Shown here piece by piece: positions 15,206-19,578 of a DNA stretch of 32,201 nt. The notes beneath the pieces were generated by a model. It did not search any database, had not been told where the DNA came from, and saw only the letters and a program-made list of their open reading frames with translations. Position 1 is the first letter of the stretch. The number at the start of each line of letters is the position of its first letter. Where the stretch lies: the IMG/VR virus record IMGVR_UViG_3300022188_000005, positions 1 to 32,201 of that record; one strand, 5' to 3'. A program made the translations under genes and the position numbers. The stretch is from a virus.

Positions 15206-15299
15206 GCTACCAAACTCAGCCTCTCTGTTTATTAAACACTTAATGAGTTACCAGATTGCTCTGATAACCGTAGTTGAGTTTGGTAGCTCATTAAATGTT
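15206..15299 (-). promoter_or_regulatory. Structured RNA leader with mutually exclusive pairings, helicase operon
   Basis: On the minus-strand transcript, segment A1 (plus 15288-15299) and A2 (15275-15287) lie first, then a 9-bp hairpin with a GCAA (GNRA) tetraloop (15247-15268), then B (15235-15246) and C (15206-15218). A2 pairs with C over 13 perfect base pairs. A1 pairs with B over 12 bp with one G-U. An extended A1/A2 pairing with B reaches 19 positions (17 Watson-Crick) but breaks the hairpin and the A2-C helix. These helices cross or compete, so the leader can switch between folds or form a pseudoknot. It begins about 15 bases after the TATAAATA of module A and ends about 40 bases before the helicase start. 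Control of replication gene expression is an inference. Confidence 0.6.
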
Positions 15300-15304
15300 C
15301 GTCT

Positions 15305-15364
15305 TTCTTTATTTTATTTATACACATTATACAAAAAGTTATCATTTTTAAGAATAATTAATGA
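15305..15364 (-). promoter_or_regulatory. Early promoter module, copy A (helicase-primase operon)
   Basis: Minus strand: TTAATTATTC, A-rich stretch, TTTTTGTATAAT, 2 bases, GTATAAATAAAATAAAGAAA. TATAAT is at plus 15326-15331 and TATAAATA at 15315-15322. It is nearly the same as module B at 12300-12362, while the DNA outside the module differs. TATAAT would fit a host sigma-70 -10 element. Confidence 0.6.
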
Positions 15365-15432
15365 AGAAAAGAGAAAGACTTTCGTAATTTGTATTTCATT
15401 TGCCTACTAATGGGGTTAAATCTCTTTTCTTC
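15363..15432 (-). ncRNA. Possible small RNA closed by a 12-bp stem
   Basis: GAAGAAAAGAGA (15363-15374) and TCTCTTTTCTTC (15421-15432) are perfect inverted repeats separated by 46 bases. On the minus strand a TATAAATA box (15439-15446) sits only about 7 bases before the stem, so a transcript from it would begin at the stem and form a closed RNA of about 70 bases. On the plus strand the same stem is followed by TATTTTTATT and could act as a terminator, although no plus-strand gene precedes it closely. No known RNA family is recognised. Confidence 0.35.
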
Positions 15433-15438
15433 TATTTT

Positions 15439-15446
15439 TATTTATA
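15439..15446 (-). promoter_or_regulatory. TATAAATA box (minus) before the possible small RNA
   Basis: The plus strand reads TATTTATA. There is no protein gene directly downstream on the minus strand; the 12-bp stem begins at once. Confidence 0.4.
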
Positions 15447-15492
15447 TCATTTATTCATTTTATTATATTAATAAGAATAATTAAGTTAATAG

Positions 15493-15500
15493 TATAAATA
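15493..15500 (+). promoter_or_regulatory. TATAAATA box upstream of the methyltransferase operon
   Basis: An exact TATAAATA lies 26 bp before the 15519 start codon; AAGGAG lies between them. Confidence 0.5.
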
Positions 15501-15518
15501 ATATAATAAGGAGAATAC

Positions 15519-16304
15519 ATGAGAACAACAGACGACAATATTGATAGAACGGTTAAAAGGATTAAAAGCACTGGTGAAGTATTCACACCCAATTGGTTAA
15601 TAGAAGAAATGTTGGATACATTAGAAATAGATTGGACTAACCCACCACAAGATAAGACATTCCTTGACCCTACGTGTGGGAACGGTAACTTCCTCGTAGC
15701 GTTAGCGGAGAGAGGAATACCATTACATAACATATATGGTGTTGATTTAATGGAAGATAATGTAGCACTAACCAAACAGCGGTTAAAAGGGGGTAATATA
15801 TTGTGTAGAGATGCTATTACTTATGATTACAGCTTCGGTTGTACTAATGTATTAGATATAAGCATTGGAATGAAGTTTGATTTCGTAGTTTGTAACCCAC
15901 CATACCAAATGCCAATAGGTGATGGTAAAAAGACCAAGAGTATATGGGCAGGGCTTATAGCGAAGTTTTATACATTAGTTAAGGATAAAGGAATAATGAG
16001 TAGTATTCACCCTGGTGGTTGGAGATTTGTTGTGCCAAGGTCAAAGAAAGATATTAAAGCGGTAAGAGATATTTACAACAATAACAAGATATTATATATG
16101 GAGTTAAACTCATATAAAAAGGGTAAAGGTACATTTGGTGCTGAAACAGACTACGATGTAATAACCCTTATTAAAGAGGCATCTAATGGCGATTGTTTGG
16201 TTAAAATGGAAATAGACGGAATACAGCCCATGAACATAAAAGAAATGAATATGATTCCTACTGATATGTTGAGTATGTTTGAGAAGTTGAAATGGAGAAA
16301 ATAG
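15519..16304 (+). CDS. Adenine-N6 DNA methyltransferase, catalytic part
   Basis: A 261-residue S-adenosylmethionine-dependent DNA methylase. Motif X-like TGEVFTPNW is at residues 18-26, the cofactor-binding motif I DPTCGNGNF at 50-58, motif II YGVDL near 73-77, and the catalytic NPPY at 126-129. The order X, I, IV is that of gamma-class N6-adenine methylases. Later strands (SIHPGGWRFVVPRS, YDVITLIKEA) also fit. It ends where related single-chain phage enzymes continue into a target-recognition half; here that half appears as separate overlapping genes. It probably marks phage DNA against host restriction. No matching endonuclease is present. AAGGAG is 7 bases before the ATG. Confidence 0.88.
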   Translation: MRTTDDNIDRTVKRIKSTGEVFTPNWLIEEMLDTLEIDWTNPPQDKTFLDPTCGNGNFLVALAERGIPLHNIYGVDLMEDNVALTKQRLKGGNILCRDAITYDYSFGCTNVLDISIGMKFDFVVCNPPYQMPIGDGKKTKSIWAGLIAKFYTLVKDKGIMSSIHPGGWRFVVPRSKKDIKAVRDIYNNNKILYMELNSYKKGKGTFGAETDYDVITLIKEASNGDCLVKMEIDGIQPMNIKEMNMIPTDMLSMFEKLKWRK

Positions 16305-16729
16305 AGATAATGTATAGTAGAAGTGATTATGAAACAAGAGGTAATCACATGTCAATAGATAAAGATAATGAGTTTAAGTATCCAGTTGTATATGGTATGC
16401 CACTTAAAGGTGTTAAATTTGTGTATTCCACAAGAGATAATGGTATGTTCGGTGTTCCTAAACTCATTATAGCAAATGGTTCGTCGTATTCTTTACTGGA
16501 TTTAGATGGTGAATATGGGATGACACAATATAGTTTTGCTGTTGTCGACACACCAGAGAATCTAATACAAATACAAAAGGTTATAGAATCACCTTGGTTT
16601 AGAACATTAAAAAGTAACTTCTGTGGGTTAGGTGATTCTATCAATAAGAATGCTATTATTGATGCTCAAGGTAAAATGAGGAAGTTCATGAGTGAGTTCA
16701 GAAAGGACTTTTGGAAGGAGTTTATATGA
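16292..16729 (+). CDS. Detached methyltransferase C-terminal (specificity-like) protein, copy 1
   Basis: A 145-residue protein in the -1 frame relative to the methylase, overlapping it by 13 bp. The blocks YPVVYGMPLKGVKFVYSTRDN, FGVPKLIIANG, LDGEYGMTQYSFAV, NLIQIQKVIESPWFRTL and the end EFRKDFWKEF look like the C-terminal target-recognition half of site-specific DNA methylases, here a separate polypeptide. It is paralogous to the next gene. It probably works with the catalytic subunit. An AAAA run just before the methylase stop would also allow a -1 slip into this frame, so a fused minor product cannot be excluded. The assignment rests on recalled family pattern plus position. Confidence 0.6.
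   Translation: MEKIEIMYSRSDYETRGNHMSIDKDNEFKYPVVYGMPLKGVKFVYSTRDNGMFGVPKLIIANGSSYSLLDLDGEYGMTQYSFAVVDTPENLIQIQKVIESPWFRTLKSNFCGLGDSINKNAIIDAQGKMRKFMSEFRKDFWKEFI
16694..16722 (+). repeat. 29-bp identical block, copy 1
   Basis: Identical to 17131-17159 in the paralogous next gene. It encodes EFRKDFWKE and contains the AAGGAG ribosome site used by the next gene. Confidence 0.85.
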
Positions 16730-17244
16730 AGATAGAATGTATTGGAATTAATACACGATTGTATGATATAAGGTCTAAATATTGTAGTGAAGTGAAAGAC
16801 AGTAGCTTTATATACCCTTTTATAAAATCAATGTCCATAAAAGACGGAATTAATTTACAGTATTGTAGTAAAAATACAAGAGGGCATTATGGTGTTAAGA
16901 AGATAATTATAATGAGATGTTCTTCTAAGGTTATTATTGATAGCGAGGGCTTATACGGTATAGGCAATTATGGTATAGGATTGGTAGACACAGTAGATAA
17001 CCTTATACAAATGAAAAAGGTATTAGAAAGTGACGAGTTCAAAGAATTAACAACTAAATGGGTTGGTGGTAATGATGTAAGTAACAAGCATATATTAGAT
17101 GGATTGAACTTTACTTCAAAGATTATGTCTGAGTTCAGAAAGGACTTTTGGAAGGAGTTCTATACCGATGAGATGGAACAAGAATTAATCGCAGAAGGGG
17201 TTTTTGTAGAAAAAGGCGAGCTAATATACGCTAATATACGCTAA
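16726..17244 (+). CDS. Detached methyltransferase C-terminal (specificity-like) protein, copy 2
   Basis: A 172-residue paralogue of the preceding 145-residue protein. Shared blocks are HYGVKKIIIMRCSS, DSEGLYGIGNYGIGLVDT, NLIQMKKVLES and EFRKDFWKEF. It has about 25 extra C-terminal residues. The frame opens at a TTG (16711), but the ATG at 16726 is 5 bases after AAGGAG and overlaps the previous stop as ATGA, so it is preferred. Its last codons are the first iterons of the origin-like region, so gene and origin overlap. A possible reading is that two interchangeable recognition subunits give the methylase two target sites. Divergence outside the 29-bp block suggests an old duplication. Confidence 0.6.
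   Translation: MKIECIGINTRLYDIRSKYCSEVKDSSFIYPFIKSMSIKDGINLQYCSKNTRGHYGVKKIIIMRCSSKVIIDSEGLYGIGNYGIGLVDTVDNLIQMKKVLESDEFKELTTKWVGGNDVSNKHILDGLNFTSKIMSEFRKDFWKEFYTDEMEQELIAEGVFVEKGELIYANIR
17131..17159 (+). repeat. 29-bp identical block, copy 2
   Basis: Identical to 16694-16722. In this copy the embedded AAGGAG is followed only by an out-of-frame ATG (17168) with no usable gene, so the ribosome-site role is not retained. Confidence 0.85.
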
Positions 17245-17265
17245 TACACAAGCGCGTGTATTAGC
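17220..17265. repeat. Left iteron cluster
   Basis: GCTAATATAC occurs at 17220-17229 and 17230-17239, followed by the variant GCTAATACAC at 17240-17249. After the 6-base spacer AAGCGC comes its exact reverse complement GTGTATTAGC (17256-17265), making a 10-bp-arm palindrome. The unit length is 10 bp, one helical turn, as in protein-binding iterons. Confidence 0.85.
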
Positions 17266-17291
17266 TATCGCCTTATTAATAAGGAAAAAAG

Positions 17292-17411
17292 GGAGCTAAT
17301 ACACTAATACACATAATACACACCTCTCTATATATATTAACTGAATAAGATAATAATAGTATACTATATAATAATATATATATATAATATGTATATTAGT
17401 GTATTAGCTCC
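17292..17411. repeat. Central inverted repeat around an AT-rich core
   Basis: Arms 17292-17315 and 17388-17411 match in 23 of 24 positions as inverted repeats and each contains tandem CTAATACAC-type units (GCTAATACAC at 17295, overlapping degenerate units at 17304 and 17313; mirrored at 17391 and 17399). The 72-base spacer is nearly all A/T, with a 12-bp palindrome ATAGTATACTAT at 17356-17367. The core would melt easily, as expected of a DNA unwinding element. Confidence 0.85.
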
Positions 17412-17475
17412 TATTATTTTTTCAGAAGTCCCTATTCATGGTAGTTTGAAGTATGTTTGCTAAAACACAAGGTCC

Positions 17476-17515
17476 GTATATTAGCGTATATTAGCGTATA
17501 TTAGCGATTATTAGC
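17476..17515. repeat. Right iteron cluster
   Basis: GTATATTAGC occurs three times without gaps (17476, 17486, 17496), followed by the variant GATTATTAGC (17506-17515). These are the exact reverse complement of the left GCTAATATAC units, so the two arrays face each other across the AT-rich core. Confidence 0.88.
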
Positions 17516-17581
17516 GACCGTAGGGAGCATTGATAATAAGTTGTCAATTATTGTATTAATTTGGAATAAAACAATTATTGT

Positions 17582-17589
17582 CATAAATA
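17582..17589 (+). promoter_or_regulatory. CATAAATA box in the origin-like region
   Basis: CATAAATA lies 126 bp before the 17708 start, an unusually long leader for this genome. It is followed by two DnaA-box-like sequences. It could drive the small gene at 17708 or an origin-activating transcript. Confidence 0.35.
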
Positions 17590-17596
17590 AAAATGT

Positions 17597-17628
17597 GTGG
17601 ATATGTTTACTGTCATTTTCGTATCCAC
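17597..17628. other. DnaA-box-like inverted pair
   Basis: TGTGGATAT (17596-17604) differs at one position from a reverse-oriented DnaA box (TTATCCACA). TATCCAC at 17622-17628 faces it, forming a 7-bp inverted repeat with an 18-base spacer. Possible host DnaA contacts; low certainty in such short motifs. Confidence 0.35.
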
Positions 17629-17657
17629 TTATTCTCTCCGGAATATTTTTTTTACAT

Positions 17658-17675
17658 AGCTCACTTCGGTGAGCT
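17658..17675 (+). other. Stable UUCG hairpin in the leader of the 17708 gene
   Basis: AGCTCAC, loop TTCG, GTGAGCT give a perfect 7-bp stem with the extra-stable cUUCGg loop. No T-run follows on the plus strand (it precedes), so it is more likely a leader or RNA-stabilising structure than an intrinsic terminator. Confidence 0.5.
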
Positions 17676-17707
17676 TCAATAAGAAAACATCAATCAAAGG
17701 AATTAAC

Positions 17708-17887
17708 ATGAAAGTTAAAGTTATAGACACAGAAGGTAAAGAGATCATTTATGATAAAACAAAAGATATGGTAAGTGCATTAGATGTATTACCTCAAAAT
17801 GTGAGCAAATATGTTATATCAACAGAATTACATGGAGCTTGTAGAAGAGGAAGATATAGAGGTTATAAGTTCATTAAAATAGCTTAA
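17708..17887 (+). CDS. Small basic hypothetical protein
   Basis: A 59-residue protein (MKVKVIDTEGKEIIYDKTKD..., ending CRRGRYRGYKFIKIA). No family recognised. The basic, aromatic C-terminus could bind nucleic acid. The frame is open to 17669, but the ATG at 17708 follows AAAGGA by 7 bases and is the natural start. Being the first gene beyond the origin-like region, it could be an origin-associated regulator, but this is only context. A palindromic CCTATATTAATATAGG follows its stop by 7 bases. Confidence 0.6.
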   Translation: MKVKVIDTEGKEIIYDKTKDMVSALDVLPQNVSKYVISTELHGACRRGRYRGYKFIKIA

Positions 17888-17894
17888 ATCTTAT

Positions 17895-17910
17895 CCTATA
17901 TTAATATAGG
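17895..17910. other. Perfect 16-bp palindrome after the 17708 gene
   Basis: CCTATATTAATATAGG lies 7 bp after the stop codon. With the next bases it shares 17 of 18 positions with 27571-27588, which also follows a stop codon by a few bases. A 3'-end hairpin or operator is possible; there is no T-run. Confidence 0.4.
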
Positions 17911-17974
17911 GTTACAGAGGCACTGAACAGCATTTGTGTAAAAGTGCTCAAAACAACATTCAAGGGGAAGTAAA

Positions 17975-18562
17975 ATGACAAAATATATAGCAACCTACAA
18001 CAAGATTATATTCAAAGCAAAACTATCAAATAGATTCAAATCAACAGAACATTATTATGAAGCACATCATATATTACCAACAAGTTTAGGTGGATCAGAT
18101 GAGAAATTCAATAAGGTATTGTTAACAGCACGAGAACATTTCATTTGTCACATGTTATTATATTTCCATTACAGAAGTATTAACAATGTTGAAGCTACTC
18201 TATCAATGGCTCATGCTTTTCAAATGATGTCTAATAGAATGACAACAAACTCAAACACTTATGCTATTGCGAAGAAAGCTGCAAGTAAAGCAATGACTGG
18301 CACTAAACACAAGCAATCAACAAAGGATAAAATATCACAAGCACTTATGGGTACAGTATGTTCAGATTCAAAGAAAAAAGCCATTGGTGAGAAGAATTCC
18401 AAAACAGTTATTCAATACACAAAAAGTGGTATATTTATAAGGGAGTTTAATAGTGCTAATGAAGTGTCTAAATTACTTGGATTTAATAGAAGTAATATAT
18501 CACAAGTTTGTTTAGGATATAGAAAAACATCTAACGGTTATGTGTGGAAGTTTAAGATTTAA
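17975..18562 (+). CDS. HNH homing endonuclease, second copy type
   Basis: A 195-residue homing endonuclease related in architecture to that at 2100. HNH residues are visible as H31-H32, N46, H55 and H59 (context YEAHHILPTSLGGSDEK). A single NUMOD3-like segment (KHKQSTKDKISQALMG, near 108-123) is followed by a NUMOD1-like tail (VIQYTKSGIFIREFNSANEVSKLLGFNRSNISQVCLG) expected to hold the DNA target. It lies between the small gene at 17708 and the probable small terminase, next to the origin-like region. Unlike the first HNH gene it has a good ribosome site (AGGGGAAG). Confidence 0.88.
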   Translation: MTKYIATYNKIIFKAKLSNRFKSTEHYYEAHHILPTSLGGSDEKFNKVLLTAREHFICHMLLYFHYRSINNVEATLSMAHAFQMMSNRMTTNSNTYAIAKKAASKAMTGTKHKQSTKDKISQALMGTVCSDSKKKAIGEKNSKTVIQYTKSGIFIREFNSANEVSKLLGFNRSNISQVCLGYRKTSNGYVWKFKI

Positions 18563-18563
18563 G

Positions 18564-18571
18564 TATAAATA
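18564..18571 (+). promoter_or_regulatory. TATAAATA box upstream of the small terminase gene
   Basis: An exact TATAAATA starts 2 bp after the HNH stop, 47 bp before the GTG at 18611. A second CATAAATA lies at 18582-18589. Confidence 0.5.
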
Positions 18572-18610
18572 ATACCATAAACATAAATACATAAATTAAA
18601 GGAGCACACA

Positions 18611-19015
18611 GTGTCCAACAAACTTATAAACTGGATAGACTTCGAAAGTATAAGAAAAACTTATACCAAAACTCTTCCACAAGCATTAGAGCCGGATGAC
18701 TTCATTCAAGAATTTAAGTTCTATCTTTCCACAAATAAAAAATACAATATTTACGGTTTAGCAACTCATCTTGGAATGTCCAAACAAAGATTTACTTCTC
18801 AATATCTTAACTCAAAAGATGAAATAGTTAAATACCTTGCTCAATGGTCCGTGGATACAATCACAAATCATGCAATGTCCAACGAAGAAGATTATTCCAA
18901 AACTCTTAGATATATTATAGCACAGTCGGAAACCGGAAAAGCATTCATTGAACTGGATGACAAACTTATTGAAGCGAATGCTAACAAAGTAATTATCTTA
19001 CCTCCTAAAGATTAA
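18611..19015 (+). CDS. Probable terminase small subunit
   Basis: A 134-residue protein starting at GTG 7 bases after AAAGGAG. Residues about 45-70 (KYNIYGLATHLGMSKQRFTSQYL) form a helix-turn-helix of the kind seen in small terminase subunits, with a helical oligomerisation region after it and a short C-terminal tail (VIILPPKD) that could contact the large subunit. The small subunit recognises phage DNA and regulates cutting by the large subunit. The large subunit is 9 kb away on the other strand, which is unusual. Codon choice (several TCC, GGA and CTT codons) differs somewhat from the capsid region. It could instead be a transcription regulator. Confidence 0.5.
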   Translation: MSNKLINWIDFESIRKTYTKTLPQALEPDDFIQEFKFYLSTNKKYNIYGLATHLGMSKQRFTSQYLNSKDEIVKYLAQWSVDTITNHAMSNEEDYSKTLRYIIAQSETGKAFIELDDKLIEANANKVIILPPKD

Positions 19016-19021
19016 CACAAT

Positions 19022-19038
19022 GGCGGAGCAAGTCCGCC
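19022..19038 (+). terminator. Terminator candidate after the small terminase gene
   Basis: GGCGGA, loop GCAAG, TCCGCC make a strong GC stem 6 bases after the stop codon, followed by CCCTTTCC. The T-run is poor, so efficiency is uncertain. Confidence 0.5.
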
Positions 19039-19061
19039 CCCTTTCCAAACATTTCCAACTA

Positions 19062-19076
19062 TGATAACCATTATCA
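19062..19076. promoter_or_regulatory. Palindromic operator-like site before the cupin gene
   Basis: TGATAACCATTATCA is a perfect 6-bp-arm palindrome with a CCA centre. A second palindrome, AATAATTCAATTATT, lies just downstream, before the CATAAATA box. Possible protein-binding sites. Confidence 0.3.
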
Positions 19077-19107
19077 ACTGTTATAATACAATAATTCAAT
19101 TATTCCA

Positions 19108-19115
19108 CATAAATA
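19108..19115 (+). promoter_or_regulatory. CATAAATA box upstream of the cupin gene
   Basis: CATAAATA followed by AATA, 33 bp before the 19141 start; the first base differs from the TATAAATA form. Confidence 0.45.
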
Positions 19116-19140
19116 AATATACTAAAACAAGGAGAATATC

Positions 19141-19548
19141 ATGCACGATATGAATATAACAATAAAAAATGAAGTAGCTTTTACTAAGCTTGGAATGGGT
19201 GATGTATTTGAGGATGGTGGAGTAATCTATCAAGTGGTTGAACCGGTAATGAACAGACACCTGGAAAACGGTATTTACACTTTGGAGATTATCATACCTG
19301 AGAATGGTTTCGTTAAACAACACAGTCATCAATATGCTCACACTTCTATTCTTGCTAAGGGAACAGTTGAAATTATAGCAGACGGTGAGGTAATGATTAG
19401 AACAGCACCAACGGTAATGACACTTGGAGAGAATGTAATGCATGAAATCAAAGCTTTGGACGGCGAAGCCGTCTGGTATTGTATCCACACAACGGATGAA
19501 ACAGATATGGATAAAGTAGAAGACTCATTAACTAATACGGAAGCATAA
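19141..19548 (+). CDS. Cupin-fold protein
   Basis: A 135-residue single-domain cupin. The metal-binding pattern is seen as H61-x-H63 with H67 where Glu or His is usual, and H101 in the second motif (ENVMHEIKALDG). The strand pattern (YTLEIIIPENGFV, TSILAKGTVEIIADGEV, VWYCIHTTDETD) fits a small beta-barrel. Small cupins act as metal-dependent enzymes, sugar or amino-acid binding proteins, or simple structural barrels; the substrate cannot be read here. Its own promoter box and ribosome site (AAGGAG) and its position between packaging and ejection genes suggest late expression, possibly a virion or fibre accessory. Confidence 0.75.
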   Translation: MHDMNITIKNEVAFTKLGMGDVFEDGGVIYQVVEPVMNRHLENGIYTLEIIIPENGFVKQHSHQYAHTSILAKGTVEIIADGEVMIRTAPTVMTLGENVMHEIKALDGEAVWYCIHTTDETDMDKVEDSLTNTEA

Positions 19549-19551
19549 ATA
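19544..19551 (+). promoter_or_regulatory. CATAAATA box upstream of the large internal virion protein
   Basis: CATAAATA overlaps the cupin stop codon and lies 35 bp before the 19579 start. Confidence 0.45.
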
Positions 19552-19578
19552 ATACAACGAACCTTAAAGGAGGCTTAA

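Larger units (their letters stand above)
15165..15518. other. Divergent control region without genes (354 bp)
   Basis: This gap separates the minus-strand helicase operon from the plus-strand methyltransferase operon. From left to right it holds a structured leader (15206-15299, minus), promoter module A (15305-15364, minus), a 12-bp inverted repeat enclosing 46 bases (15363-15432), a minus-strand TATAAATA (15439-15446), and a plus-strand TATAAATA (15493-15500). I see no credible ORF; a 13-codon ATG frame on the minus strand near 15360-15400 lacks a ribosome site. Confidence 0.75.
17245..17707. other. Origin-like non-coding region (463 bp)
   Basis: No credible gene is seen between the second specificity-like gene and the small gene at 17708. 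The region holds iterons on both sides of an AT-only core of about 70 bp, a 24-bp imperfect inverted repeat, a directly repeated CAATTATTGT (17545 and 17572), two DnaA-box-like sequences in opposite orientation (17596-17604 and near 17622), a CATAAATA box (17582) and a UUCG hairpin (17658-17675). This combination is typical of theta-type plasmid or phage origins. Replication origin is an inference; a packaging or partition site is possible. Confidence 0.6.

Noticed and set aside
15206-15299. tRNA or tRNA-like gene
   Set aside because: A D-arm-like TGGTAGCTCA is present on the plus strand, but there is no T-arm, acceptor pairing or anticodon stem in register.
15360-15402. 13-codon leader peptide on the minus strand
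   Set aside because: No ribosome site, and it overlaps the 12-bp stem; a chance ATG is more likely.
16292-16310. Frameshift error breaking one methyltransferase gene
   Set aside because: A simple sequencing error is unlikely to be the whole story: the second half has a start codon at the overlap, and a second paralogous half follows as its own gene with a strong ribosome site. A programmed slip remains possible.
17220-17515. CRISPR-like array
   Set aside because: The 10-bp units are contiguous or overlapping, without unique spacers, and occur in both orientations; iterons explain them.
17658-17675. Intrinsic terminator at the UUCG hairpin
   Set aside because: The T-run lies before the stem on the plus strand and no T-run follows on either strand, so the order is wrong.
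19096-19488. 130-residue minus-strand ORF
   Set aside because: Antisense to the cupin gene and its leader, with low-complexity composition; the cupin motifs support the other strand.
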